From the NCBI GenBank assembly GCA_027941995.1, contig CP115966.1, positions 124,001-188,000 on the forward strand: a stretch of 64,000 bases of DNA, read 5' to 3'. Origin of the DNA: Erythrobacteraceae bacterium WH01K (GTDB lineage: Bacteria; Pseudomonadota; Alphaproteobacteria; Sphingomonadales; Sphingomonadaceae). Made by a program: the position numbers and the translations under genes. Of this stretch, positions 7,070 to 15,999 are shown piece after piece. A model generated the notes under the pieces. It was not told the DNA's origin, ran no database searches, and saw nothing but the letters and a program-made list of their open reading frames with translations. Position 1 is the first letter of the stretch, and every line of letters starts with the position of its first letter.

Positions 7070-7993
7070 CTAATCGGGAACGTAGCGCACGCCCAGTTGG
7101 CCAATGAAGCCCGAATAGTCGCGTGTCGGAATGTTCGAAGCGTTGTCCCGATACCCGCCCTCCGCGAACAGCGCGATGCCGCTGTCCAGCAAGTATTCCA
7201 CGCCCAGCGTCGCCTGCACGTCGGTATCTTCTCGTGCGAACGGATAGAGGCCTGAGAACGGATCTTCATAATCACGCTGGATCAACGCGAAGGTCCCGCG
7301 CCCGGTGAATCGCCCACCCAGCGGCGTGCGCCCACTCAGCCTGACGCCGTAGCCATCGTAGGAAAACCTATCGTCATCTGCGTCGTGAAAATCGCCCAGC
7401 GCCGTAATGGACAGATACGTTGCACCATTGCCGGGCCGCCACGCATGGCGCAATTCCAGCAGCCATTCGGATTGGTCGTAACCGACGAAGCGCCTTTCGG
7501 TCTGGTTGCGATAGCCATAACGCACGCGCCCGATCGTCGTGTTGGTCGGCGACCAGCGGCGCACCAGTTGCACGTCGGCGCGCGGGCGATCGTAGACCCG
7601 ACCTTCATCGCCCAGTACATATTCATAGGACGCGCCGAGCCGCAGGCGCCAATCGCGATCCCCGGTCAGCGCGATCTCCTGCAGCACGCCTGTCTCCAAG
7701 CGGTAGCGGTTGTAGAGGCTTTCTTCGGGGAACACTTCGATCCCCGCTCCGAAATCGATCAGCGTATCGCCGAGCTCGTAACCGATGCGGACACCGCCTC
7801 TCGCGACGGTTTCGATACGATCCTGCACCGCAGTGATATCGACGACGTCGGGCGGCACGACGTCGCGACCGATCGCCGCGCTGGCCTCGATCCGCGGCCC
7901 GTCGCCATCGCCCGACTCCGGATCCTGCGCCGTGGCGGGACAGCCCACGAAGGCCATCGCGAGCAATGCCGTCGGTGAAATCAGGGCTTTCAT
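7070..7993 (-). CDS. Outer-membrane beta-barrel protein of the glycan operon
   Basis: A 307-residue protein with signal peptide MKALISPTALLAMAFVGCPATAQ. The rest alternates polar and aromatic residues in short strands typical of a 12-16 strand barrel (for example VRIGYELGDTLIDFGAGIEV), ending in RYVPD rather than the usual terminal Phe. It resembles the C-terminal barrel part of BcsC or other surface-polysaccharide porins, but TPR repeats are absent. The start at 7993 overlaps the synthase stop as ATGA, so translation is coupled. Predicted role: an outer-membrane pore or receptor for the exported polysaccharide (inference). Confidence 0.7.
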   Translation of the reverse strand: MKALISPTALLAMAFVGCPATAQDPESGDGDGPRIEASAAIGRDVVPPDVVDITAVQDRIETVARGGVRIGYELGDTLIDFGAGIEVFPEESLYNRYRLETGVLQEIALTGDRDWRLRLGASYEYVLGDEGRVYDRPRADVQLVRRWSPTNTTIGRVRYGYRNQTERRFVGYDQSEWLLELRHAWRPGNGATYLSITALGDFHDADDDRFSYDGYGVRLSGRTPLGGRFTGRGTFALIQRDYEDPFSGLYPFAREDTDVQATLGVEYLLDSGIALFAEGGYRDNASNIPTRDYSGFIGQLGVRYVPD

Positions 7994-9822
7994 GCCTGTC
8001 CTTTCAGGCGCCACATCATGCGGCGCCGTTCGCGGTGTTCGAGCGTATTGCGCCCGGGAGTGACGACAATGCTGAGCATCGATTCCAAGGTATAGTAAGC
8101 GCGTAGAAGGCGGAACAGGATATATTCCGGCAGAGCGAGAAGGGCCGATGGTTTGCGATTGAGTAGGGCAGCGGTGGCAGCAACCATGGCAGGAGCACCC
8201 ACGAGGACCGCCGCGATCGCCTGCCAGACGAGCAGGTTATCGGCATTGGCGAAAAGCAACTCGCCGATCCCGAACAGCACGATCGGCACCATCATCGCCC
8301 GCCGAGCGGAGTTCAGCAGCATATAGGGCAGCACCAGCTTGCCGCGAATGCTTCCGCGCGAGGAGAAGACGAGATCGCGCGCTCTTGCCGATACGTGGTA
8401 GACCGAGCGGAACCAGCGCATGCGCTGCTCGCGCATATGCGAGAACGTCGCGGGGACTTCGGAAACATAGCGCACGCGGTGGTCGATCATCGCATGATAG
8501 CCCAGCTCGCCGATACGCAGCGACATATCGGTATCCTCACCGTTCATTCCCGCTGCGAAGGAGCCCACCTGGCGCAGCGCCTCCGCGCGATAGATCACGA
8601 ACATGCCCGGCACGCCGACGAGGCCGTAGATCGCGCTCAGGGCCGGCGAGTAATAGCCGTGCTTGACCAGCACCTCGACCAGTCGCGCGCGATCGAACAG
8701 CCCGCCGCCCGGTGGCAATGGCACGCCGCCGACCACGCCGATCGGTGCGTCCGCGAAGTTCTGCATCGCCAGCCGCAGATTGTCGGGACCGACCAGCGTA
8801 TCGGCATCGATCCTCACGACGAACTCATTCTTCGCTTCGGCGATACCGCGGTTCAGCGCATTGGCTTTACCTGGCTCCGGAACACTGACGACCCGGCCGT
8901 CGAGCGCTTGCGCTTGTGCGAGCGCATCGCGCGCGACATCCGGGGTATCGTCCTTCGAGCCGTTGTCGAGCACCAGCACTTCGACATTCTCCGGATAGTC
9001 CAGCGCCGCACGGTCGAGATAGGCGATCGTCGCACCGATCACATGTGCTTCGTTGAACGCTGGGACAATCACGGAAAGGGGCGCAGCGAAGCGCTCGCGC
9101 GCGACAATTCGGCGCTCGATCACCGCGATCGCGTAGAGCTGCACGAACAGCAGCGGGAGGAACAGGATCACGCCCGGCCCGATACCGCCGAGCAGGGTCA
9201 ATTGGCGGAGCTGCTCGATCACGGCGAGATTGGATGTGCCGACGAGCAGCGCGAGGACCGCCGCGATCGCCGTGGTCAACCCGAGCCGTAGCAGGGCCCG
9301 CCGGAAATCGTGAGTGCCTGCTTTCACCGGCACGCCCTCCGGCATGACGCCCCGTTCCATCAGGAGTAGCGAGAAGATCGCGAAACCCGCCAGCCCCGCC
9401 ATGATCTGCACTACGCTGAGCGGGTAGGGCTCACCCGCGATCGAGAGGAATCCGGCGTTAAGCGTGTCGAGCACGGCGCATACCGCGATGAAGCGCAGGC
9501 TGGCATCGAGCCACAACAGGGCGCGCGCTTTCGGACTGCCAGCGGCAAACAGGGCGAAGGCGGCGAAGAAGGACAGGATATAGACCCTCACCGCGATCGA
9601 ATGCTCGCCCGCATAGGGCGCGAAGACATAGTCGCCTGCCGGAAACGCGCCGCTCCATCCACCGATATCGAAGGCTTCGAGCTGGACCACCGCGAGAAGG
9701 GTGAAGACAAGCAGCAGCATCGGCGCGCGCCAGCGCGGCACGAAGGCGGAAAGACCCGTCGGTCTGCTGTCGACCGAGCGAAAGGCGAAGCCCGTGCGAG
9801 GGACATCGCTGGCGGGGCTCAT
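7990..9822 (-). CDS. Processive family 2 glycosyltransferase (BcsA/hyaluronan-synthase-like), no PilZ domain
   Basis: A 610-residue inner-membrane synthase. Four to six N-terminal membrane segments (about 33-230) precede a GT2 domain at about 248-480 with all processive-synthase motifs: D286 in VLDNGS, the metal-binding DAD at 339-341, the catalytic acid in GED at 428-430, and QRMRW at 466-470. Further membrane helices fill about 490-570. The C-terminus ends without a PilZ domain, so direct c-di-GMP control as in BcsA is unlikely. The start at 9822 overlaps the stop of the BcsB-like gene as ATGA. The sugar donor cannot be read from sequence. The neighbouring SQD1-like enzyme suggests a modified UDP-sugar, and the GH10 partner suggests a beta-1,4 backbone. 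Confidence 0.85.
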   Translation of the reverse strand: MSPASDVPRTGFAFRSVDSRPTGLSAFVPRWRAPMLLLVFTLLAVVQLEAFDIGGWSGAFPAGDYVFAPYAGEHSIAVRVYILSFFAAFALFAAGSPKARALLWLDASLRFIAVCAVLDTLNAGFLSIAGEPYPLSVVQIMAGLAGFAIFSLLLMERGVMPEGVPVKAGTHDFRRALLRLGLTTAIAAVLALLVGTSNLAVIEQLRQLTLLGGIGPGVILFLPLLFVQLYAIAVIERRIVARERFAAPLSVIVPAFNEAHVIGATIAYLDRAALDYPENVEVLVLDNGSKDDTPDVARDALAQAQALDGRVVSVPEPGKANALNRGIAEAKNEFVVRIDADTLVGPDNLRLAMQNFADAPIGVVGGVPLPPGGGLFDRARLVEVLVKHGYYSPALSAIYGLVGVPGMFVIYRAEALRQVGSFAAGMNGEDTDMSLRIGELGYHAMIDHRVRYVSEVPATFSHMREQRMRWFRSVYHVSARARDLVFSSRGSIRGKLVLPYMLLNSARRAMMVPIVLFGIGELLFANADNLLVWQAIAAVLVGAPAMVAATAALLNRKPSALLALPEYILFRLLRAYYTLESMLSIVVTPGRNTLEHRERRRMMWRLKGQA

Positions 9823-11375
9823 GGGTTGGCCGCTGATGCGCCGCCCTGTTGCGCGCTCGCCATTGGGCCGACACCTTCGATCAACAGGGCCACACGCCCT
9901 GCCTCTCTCGCATTGGCGGAAGTTGCAGGCCGGGCGACGATCCCACCGGCCTCTCCCTGCTGCCGATAGACCAGCCAGCGATTGCCGGCAGGTCGGCCGC
10001 GCGGAAACTGCGCGGCGAGATCGCCGACCATCACGCGGATCGCCATGTCGCCTTCGCCGGTCACGAAATGGATCCTGCGCGGATTGAGGCTCGCGAGCAG
10101 CCGGACGCTGCGCTCCGCCTCGCCCGGCGACATCGATTGACCCCAAAGCGCCACTCGCTCGGAACCGGCGAGTTGCGCAGCGATACCGGGCAACGACCGT
10201 TCCAGGTTCAGGCCCGGCCCGGCCAATCTCGTTTCTGGCAGCAATTCCGCGAAACTCGGCGTCACGGTGCCGCAGCGCACTTCTTCCTCGGCGGAGGAGA
10301 TGGCGATCTCGACACGGTTCTCCGGCCCCTGGATTTCGGCGGGGATCGGCACGGACGCGATGAAGTTTTCGTCCGCGCCCGGCAGGTTGCGAGTGAGCAA
10401 GAGGCGATCATTGACCATCACTGCCAGGTCATGCCGCCGCTCCTCGCTCGACGGACCGTATCGCATCGTCAGTTCGAGCGTGGACGGCAGCGTGCCGCGC
10501 GAAGTCGTTGCGACGCCGTAGTCGAAGCGCCACGAACTGTAGCGATCGAACCGCCGGACGCCCGCATTGGAGACATCGCCCGTGAGCGACACCGGCCACT
10601 GCGCTGTAGTTTCCGAAGGTGCCAAGGGCGCCTCGCGGGCGATCTCGGACAGATCCCCGCTACTCAATCCGGTGTTGTCGAGCGTGAAATCGTATCCCTT
10701 GTCGACCAGCCGCGCGAGATTGACGAGGCTTCGCAAGTCGATCCCGTCCGCCGGCCAGGCACCGTCCACCCGCCCGCCATGAATGGCAATGCGATCCCGC
10801 AAGCTGGCGTCGGCGGACCCGAGTGCGAGCGCGAGACCGGTTTCCGGTTCGACCTCGACCACTGCCGCGATGGCATCATCGGGCGTGCATTCCGCAATGG
10901 GACCACGGCCCTGCAGGCTGAGCCCGATCTGCAGGTCTTCCCCGACCAGGTCCGTTGAAGCGAGTTGGACCTGCATGCTCTCGCGGTTGCGTCCTTCGTC
11001 GAGCAGCAACTCGCCACGCTTCTCGCCATTGATGCTGACCCGCAGCACACCTTCCACGCCCTCGGCCACACGCGTTGTGACGGCGAGCCGGTATTCCCCG
11101 GCAATGGCCTTTGCATCGATCGGGAGCATGAATGTCTGGGTGGCGTAGGACGGCAGGCCGGAGAGGATCAGGGCCTCCTCGCGATAGACGGGAATGGCGA
11201 ATACCTCGTCACCATCGGCATCCACGAATTGCGACGACAACCTTCGCGTATCCTCGAAAACCGTCGTTTCGCGCCGTTCCAGCCCCTCGTCATCCGCATC
11301 AAAGCCCTGCCGGCCGAACACGAACAGGGCACCAAGCAGGAGGAAGGTGACGATCCCTATGGCGAGCAGTCGCAC
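9819..11375 (-). CDS. BcsB-like periplasmic, membrane-anchored partner of the glycan synthase
   Basis: A 518-residue protein with an N-terminal membrane anchor (VRLLAIGIVTFLLLGALFVF) and a large periplasmic part. The periplasmic part contains two repeats of a jelly-roll plus alpha/beta layout, as in BcsB: extended strands with GEYRLAVTTRV and VRVSINGEKRGELLLD, then FDRYSSWRFDYG and VMVNDRLLLTRNLPG. GTG at 11375 was chosen because it lies directly after the epimerase stop and behind an AGGTGGAGGG ribosome-binding site; the longer frame is a shadow. Unlike BcsB it shows no obvious C-terminal membrane helix. In cellulose synthesis BcsB guides the glucan across the periplasm and is needed for synthase activity; the same is inferred here. 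Similarity is structural, so the assignment is moderate. Confidence 0.65.
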   Translation of the reverse strand: MRLLAIGIVTFLLLGALFVFGRQGFDADDEGLERRETTVFEDTRRLSSQFVDADGDEVFAIPVYREEALILSGLPSYATQTFMLPIDAKAIAGEYRLAVTTRVAEGVEGVLRVSINGEKRGELLLDEGRNRESMQVQLASTDLVGEDLQIGLSLQGRGPIAECTPDDAIAAVVEVEPETGLALALGSADASLRDRIAIHGGRVDGAWPADGIDLRSLVNLARLVDKGYDFTLDNTGLSSGDLSEIAREAPLAPSETTAQWPVSLTGDVSNAGVRRFDRYSSWRFDYGVATTSRGTLPSTLELTMRYGPSSEERRHDLAVMVNDRLLLTRNLPGADENFIASVPIPAEIQGPENRVEIAISSAEEEVRCGTVTPSFAELLPETRLAGPGLNLERSLPGIAAQLAGSERVALWGQSMSPGEAERSVRLLASLNPRRIHFVTGEGDMAIRVMVGDLAAQFPRGRPAGNRWLVYRQQGEAGGIVARPATSANAREAGRVALLIEGVGPMASAQQGGASAANP

Positions 11376-11376
11376 T

Positions 11377-12609
11377 TCAGCCCTCCACCTCGAGCATTGC
11401 CGATATTTGCTCTCGATCGTCCCGAATGGCCTCTGCGCGTTCTGCCGACCACGCACTGCGGGCCGGAATGTGCACCAGGTCGATCCGATCGGAAAACCGG
11501 CGCGAAATCTCCAGGGTTTCCTGTGCAAGCCCCTCGGACAGCGTGATCGGGTCTAGGCCCATGCGCAGAAGCGAGGCGTTGCTCACCTTCAGATCGTTCT
11601 CGTCCGCCTCGGCGCGCGGGTTCGTAACATTCGTGATCTCGGCGCCGGTGATCCGGGCGACCAACTCGGCGAGTTCGCGCACGCGGAGCGTCTCGGTCGC
11701 CTGGTTGATGATCCGGGTGCGCTCGCCGCGCGCCGGCGGATCGGACAGGGCGAGCGCAACCGACCGCACCGTGTCCTGGATATTGATGAAGGCGCGCGTT
11801 TGCCCGCCCGTGCCGTGCACGGTCAGCGGATGGCCCACCGCCGCCTGCACAAGAAAACGGTTCAATACGGTACCGTATTCGCCATCGTAATCGAAACGAT
11901 TGATGAGTCTGGGATCGCGGCGCGTCTCCTCGGTCTGCGTCCCCCATACGATGCCCTGGTGCAGGTCGGTGATCCGCAGCTCGTCGTTCTGAGCGTAGAA
12001 CTGGAACAACAATTGATCGATCGATTTCGTCATGTGATAGACGCTGCCGGGCTTGGTCGGGTAGAGGATCTCGCGCGGCTGAGAGTTGCCCTCGTCGTCG
12101 CGGATCTCGACATCGAGATAGCCTTCGGGAAGTGTGAAGCCGGCCCCGGAATAGCCATAGACACCCATAGTGCCCAAGTGGACGAGATGTGCGTCCAAGC
12201 CAAGTTCGACCAGCGCGACCAGCAGGTTGTGCGTGGCATTGACGTTGTTGTCGACCGTGTAGCGTTTCTCTTCGGGCCCACGCATCGAGTAGGGCGCGGC
12301 GCGCTGCTCGGCGAAATGGACGATGGCTTCTGGGCGCAGACGATCCAGCAATTGCGTCAGCTCGACTGGCGATCCGGCGATATCGATATTCTCGAACTCG
12401 ATGCTGTTACCGGAAACCTCCTTCCAGGCCGCGACACGCTCTTCGATATTGGCGATCGGGGTCAGGCTTTGGACGCCCAACTGCGCGTCAATGGCGCGGC
12501 GGCTCAGATTGTCGACGATTACCACGGGGCGGCCCGCGGCTGACAGATGCAGTGCCGTCGGCCAACCGCAGAAGCCGTCTCCACCAAGAATTATCGTTGG
12601 TGCGATCAT
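11377..12609 (-). CDS. SQD1-like UDP-sulfoquinovose synthase family enzyme (NAD-dependent sugar nucleotide SDR)
   Basis: A 410-residue extended SDR closely resembling plant and cyanobacterial SQD1. The NAD-binding loop is GGDGFCGW (9-16), followed by DNLSRR. The catalytic triad is T147 (HLGTMGVYGY), Y191 and K195 (YHMTK). The diagnostic block NRFDYDGEYGTVLNRF and the downstream AVGHPLTVHGTGGQTRAF are SQD1 hallmarks. SQD1 converts UDP-glucose and sulfite to UDP-sulfoquinovose. The first gene of the operon, it suggests that the exported glycan contains a sulfonated or otherwise C4/C6-modified sugar. Homologues (e.g. archaeal Agl3) also feed glycan assembly, so membrane sulfolipid synthesis is not the only option; no sulfolipid transferase is present here. 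Confidence 0.85.
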   Translation of the reverse strand: MIAPTIILGGDGFCGWPTALHLSAAGRPVVIVDNLSRRAIDAQLGVQSLTPIANIEERVAAWKEVSGNSIEFENIDIAGSPVELTQLLDRLRPEAIVHFAEQRAAPYSMRGPEEKRYTVDNNVNATHNLLVALVELGLDAHLVHLGTMGVYGYSGAGFTLPEGYLDVEIRDDEGNSQPREILYPTKPGSVYHMTKSIDQLLFQFYAQNDELRITDLHQGIVWGTQTEETRRDPRLINRFDYDGEYGTVLNRFLVQAAVGHPLTVHGTGGQTRAFINIQDTVRSVALALSDPPARGERTRIINQATETLRVRELAELVARITGAEITNVTNPRAEADENDLKVSNASLLRMGLDPITLSEGLAQETLEISRRFSDRIDLVHIPARSAWSAERAEAIRDDREQISAMLEVEG

Positions 12610-13366
12610 ATGTAACTCTCACTTCGGAAACTTCGCTTGTTGCCATAGCAGAAGGCAGTTGCGTGTTGTATTCAATTCCATACCTGATTTTTCGCAGAGC
12701 CATCCAATCCTTTCGACGATACGCACGAAATGCACGGTCTGACGAAAGGCCGCAGATTCAGCGAATGCCTTTTCGCGCGAAATTGATGCCGATTGACCTG
12801 CTAGTTCGGCTTCAATGGTTTCGGCCAAGCAACATTTCGCTGCTGTTGGCCGGCGCCGATAGGCCGCATTGACCAAGACAGCAATTTGGCACGGAATTCC
12901 GGGTTGCCGCTGGGCGCTGGAAACTTAATCTTGCGGGCGTTCCGGGTGCAGAGCCTTGCAACTTCTCCGAGTTTGTTTCGCATTGAATATCGCAGCCAAT
13001 CGATCCATTCGTCGAAGCTTCCGGACCGTTAACCAAATCCCAAGCAGAAACGGCGGCGACGCGACAACTAGAGGCCTTCGGGTTTTCCCTCTATCGAACT
13101 GCTCAGTTGCGTTTGCTGGGCCAAGGGCGGAATGGCCGTTTTCGGGTCACGCGGACGAGATGTCGAATGACCGGTAGTGAGGCGCAAAGTTGATATCAAC
13201 GAGGCAATTTCACGAACATTCTCCAATAATTTGAGTGCCCATTTTCGTCCTCTATGGGGCACCATTAGACTGTTTCCTGACAGCCGCCCAAGGCATCACC
13301 AAACACGAGGGAATCGGCAACTTCCGCGGTCTCGAACGGCGACGGCAACGTCCGCCACAGCGTCCT
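12610..13366. other. About 750 bp without a secure gene, between the glycan and sulfide operons
   Basis: This stretch must hold the promoter of the glycan operon (minus strand, gene start 12609) and the end of the sulfide operon (last stop 13367). It is more AT-rich than either flank and contains only short frames with poor codon use. Nothing else is recognisable: no repeat, hairpin or transfer RNA. It may be a decayed gene or an unusually long control region. Confidence 0.5.
12619..12876 (-). CDS. Possible 85-aa leader protein upstream of the glycan operon
   Basis: An 85-codon frame whose stop lies 9 bp before the SQD1-like start, on the same strand. The predicted protein is helical (ETIEAELAGQSASISREKAF), has no recognisable domain, no signal peptide, and three scattered cysteines. 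Codon use is not typical of the genome and the surrounding DNA is AT-richer than the operon. It could be a real small gene, the remnant of one, or part of a regulatory leader. Confidence 0.25.
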   Translation of the reverse strand: MVNAAYRRRPTAAKCCLAETIEAELAGQSASISREKAFAESAAFRQTVHFVRIVERIGWLCEKSGMELNTTRNCLLLWQQAKFPK

Positions 13367-13489
13367 TCAAACCTTCAGCCAGGCCCTGATTACGGAAGCG
13401 ACGAGGCCGAGTGCTGTCACGCTTGCCAGCCAGATCCCCGCCATCCAGGCCAGCTTTTGCCACAGGGGCCGTTCTTCGGCTTCGGACAT
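13367..13489 (-). CDS. DUF2474 small membrane subunit of the bd-type oxidase (CydX-like), 40 aa
   Basis: A 40-residue protein, MSEAEERPLWQKLAWMAGIW at its N-terminus, with one hydrophobic helix (about 14-34) followed by RAWLKV. It matches the DUF2474 family, the small proteins encoded after cioAB/cydAB that play the CydX role of stabilising heme in the oxidase. Its start overlaps the cydB stop as TGATG, so it is translationally coupled. Genes of this size are easily missed by automatic annotation. Confidence 0.85.
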   Translation of the reverse strand: MSEAEERPLWQKLAWMAGIWLASVTALGLVASVIRAWLKV

Positions 13490-14484
13490 CAGTGGTATCC
13501 CTCGTCGCCGACCTTCCCGCGGAACACCCAGTACGCCCAGGCCGTGTAGGCGATGATCAGCGGCATGGTGATCGCAACGCCCACCAGCATGAAGACCTGG
13601 CTGCGTTCGGGGGCGGCGGCATCCCAGATGGTGAGGCCCGGCGGCACGACATAGGGCCACATCGTCACGCCCAGCCCCGCCATGCCGAAGAAGAACAGCG
13701 CGATGCCGAGCCAGAAGGGCTTGCTGTGCCGTTCCACCGACAGGGCGCGCAGCAGGGCAAGGGCGATGATCGCGGTCAGGATCGGAACGGGCGCAGCGAA
13801 GTAAATCTCGGGCGCGGTCAGCCAGCGCTCTGCATATTCGGGGTTGAGGAAGACGTTGTAGAGGCTGACCCCGCCCATCAGGACCAGCGTCGCCCATGCC
13901 GCCCGCTTGCCCAGGCGCCGCGCATGGTGCTGGCTGTCGCCCTCCAGCTTCCACACCAGCCATGTCGCACCGAGCAGTGCGTAGCCTGCAACCGTGCCGA
14001 GCCCGGTGAGCAGGGTGTAGGGCGTGAGCCAGTCGAACCAGCTGCCGGCATAGGACCGGTCGACCACTTCAATGCCTTGCAGCAGCGCGCCCAGTGTCAT
14101 GCCCTGCGCCATCGCCGCGACGAGCGATCCGCCGGTAAAGGCCGCGTCCCAGTATCTGCGGTGCCCCGGATCGCGCCAGCGGTATTCGAAGGCAACGCCG
14201 CGGAACACCAGCCCCAGCAGCATCGCGATGATGAGCGGGTATGTCGCGGGAAGGATGACCGCATAGGCCAGCGGGAAAGCGGCGAACAGGCCGCCTCCGC
14301 CCAGCACCAGCCATGTCTCGTTCCCGTCCCAGACCGGCGCGATGGAATTCATCGCCCGGTCGCGTTCCGGCCCGACGGCGAAGGTGGGGAACAGGATGCC
14401 GATCCCCAGGTCGAACCCGTCCATCACGACATAGGCGAAGACGGCAAAGGCGATGATGAACGCCCAGATCACGGTCAGGTCCAT
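13489..14484 (-). CDS. cydB: Cytochrome bd-type ubiquinol oxidase subunit II (CioB/CydB)
   Basis: A 331-residue membrane protein with eight to nine helices. The start MDLTVIWAFIIAFAVFAYVVMDGFDLGIGILFP-type N-terminus (first residues only needed) is the standard CydB signature: the conserved Gly-Phe-Asp-Leu-Gly after helix one and the WDGNETWLV loop (about 56-64). Together with subunit I it forms the quinol oxidase that reduces oxygen to water. The start at 14484 overlaps the cydA stop as TGATG. The position at the end of a sulfide operon points to a sulfide- and cyanide-tolerant oxidase. Confidence 0.95.
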   Translation of the reverse strand: MDLTVIWAFIIAFAVFAYVVMDGFDLGIGILFPTFAVGPERDRAMNSIAPVWDGNETWLVLGGGGLFAAFPLAYAVILPATYPLIIAMLLGLVFRGVAFEYRWRDPGHRRYWDAAFTGGSLVAAMAQGMTLGALLQGIEVVDRSYAGSWFDWLTPYTLLTGLGTVAGYALLGATWLVWKLEGDSQHHARRLGKRAAWATLVLMGGVSLYNVFLNPEYAERWLTAPEIYFAAPVPILTAIIALALLRALSVERHSKPFWLGIALFFFGMAGLGVTMWPYVVPPGLTIWDAAAPERSQVFMLVGVAITMPLIIAYTAWAYWVFRGKVGDEGYH

Positions 14485-15929
14485 CACTCCGCCTCCTTCT
14501 TCGATGCCGGCAGGGTGTCGTCGTCGCCCGGGTTCTGCGTCGGGCCGGGCGTGATGCCGGCGGTCCGGATCGGCCCCTTGTCGCCGCGCTTGACCCCGGT
14601 TTCGCCGGCATGGGGCGGTTTGTGCATCAAGTGGAGGATGTACCACACGCCCGCGCCGAAGACCGCGAAATAGACCAGCACGAATGCCACCAGCGACGCA
14701 GCGACCGCGGGGGCGTCCAGCGGGCTCGCGGCGTCGGCCGTGCGCAGGAGGTTGTAGATGACATAGGGCTGGCGGCCGACCTCGGTCGTGATCCAGCCGG
14801 CCAGCACGGCCACGAACCCGCTGGGGGCCATGACCAGCGCCGCGCGGTGCAGCATCGGCCAGTCATAAAGTTTCTTGCGTGATCTTGCGAGGAGGCTCCA
14901 CATCCCCAGACCCAGCATGGCGAACCCGATGCCGACCATGACGCGGAACGACCAGAAGACGATGCCGACGGGCGGTTCCTCGTCATCGGGAATGGTGTCC
15001 AGCCCGGCCATCGGCGCATCAAGGTCGTGCTTCAGGATCAGGGACGATGCCTTGGGTATCTCGATCGCGTAATCGACCCGCTTTTCCTTGCTGTTGGGAA
15101 TGCCGAACAGGATCAGCGGCGCGCCATCCGGATGGCTGTCGAAATGCCCTTCCATCGCCATCACCTTCTGCGGCTGGTGCTCCAGCGTGTTGAGGCCGTG
15201 CATGTCGCCTGCAAAGATCTGGATAGGCGCGACGATGGCGGCCATCCACATGGCCATGGAGAACATCTTGCGCGCGTGGAGGTTGGCCCGGTCCTTCAGC
15301 AGGTGCCAGGCCCCCACCCCGCCCACCACGAACGCCGTCGTGAGGTAGGCAGCGATGACCGTGTGCACGAGCCGGTAGGGGAAGCTGGGATTGAAGACGA
15401 TGTCCCACCAGCTGTCGCCCGGCAGGTATTGCCCGTTCGCGCCGATCTCGTATCCGACCGGCGTCTGCATCCAGCTGTTCACCGACAGGATCCAGAAGGC
15501 GCTGATGAAGGTTCCGATGGCCACCATCAGCGTGGCGGCGAAGTGCAATTTCCTGCCGACCCTGTTCATGCCGAACAGCATCACGCCCAGGAAGCCCGCT
15601 TCCAGGAAGAATGCGGTCAGGACCTCGTACGCCATCAACGGCCCGATGACCGGCCCGGCGATGTCGGAGAAGACCGACCAGTTGGTCCCGAACTGGTAGC
15701 TCATCACGATCCCGCTCACCACGCCCATGGCGAAGGCGATGGCAAAGATTTTCAGCCAGTATTTGAACAGGTCGAGATAAAGCTGCCTGCCGGTCTTCAG
15801 CCACAGCCCCTCCAGCACCGCCAGGTAGCTGGCGAGGCCGATGGAGAAGGCCGGAAATATGAAGTGGAAGCTCACGGTAAACGCGAACTGGATGCGGGCC
15901 AGCAGCAGGGCGTCTAGCTGTTCGAACAT
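14484..15929 (-). CDS. cydA: Cytochrome bd-type quinol oxidase subunit I, cyanide-insensitive (CioA) type
   Basis: A 481-residue membrane protein with the heme-binding residues of the family: H22 (SFHFIF, ligand of heme d/b595), H189 (PYRLVHTV, heme b558) and E110 (FFLEAGF) on the proton path. The GRQPYVIY motif near residue 420 corresponds to the GRQPW signature. The periplasmic quinol-binding loop is short, and total length is about 40 residues below E. coli CydA, which places it in the CioA (short-Q-loop) group. Such oxidases resist cyanide and hydrogen sulfide. It lies 70 bp downstream of the SulP gene in the same direction and probably shares its transcript. Confidence 0.92.
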   Translation of the reverse strand: MFEQLDALLLARIQFAFTVSFHFIFPAFSIGLASYLAVLEGLWLKTGRQLYLDLFKYWLKIFAIAFAMGVVSGIVMSYQFGTNWSVFSDIAGPVIGPLMAYEVLTAFFLEAGFLGVMLFGMNRVGRKLHFAATLMVAIGTFISAFWILSVNSWMQTPVGYEIGANGQYLPGDSWWDIVFNPSFPYRLVHTVIAAYLTTAFVVGGVGAWHLLKDRANLHARKMFSMAMWMAAIVAPIQIFAGDMHGLNTLEHQPQKVMAMEGHFDSHPDGAPLILFGIPNSKEKRVDYAIEIPKASSLILKHDLDAPMAGLDTIPDDEEPPVGIVFWSFRVMVGIGFAMLGLGMWSLLARSRKKLYDWPMLHRAALVMAPSGFVAVLAGWITTEVGRQPYVIYNLLRTADAASPLDAPAVAASLVAFVLVYFAVFGAGVWYILHLMHKPPHAGETGVKRGDKGPIRTAGITPGPTQNPGDDDTLPASKKEAE

Positions 15930-15999
15930 GGGTTTGTCATAAGCCTTTCGAGTGTAGGCGGCGATGTCGTTTTTCGCGCAGCGTGGTGCACCGCACGCA

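Noticed and set aside
7990-10146. Longer frame (718 codons) for the GT2 gene
   Set aside because: The first 108 codons overlap the BcsB-like gene and are Arg/Ala-rich. The ATG at 9822 overlaps the upstream stop as ATGA and begins a normal membrane protein.
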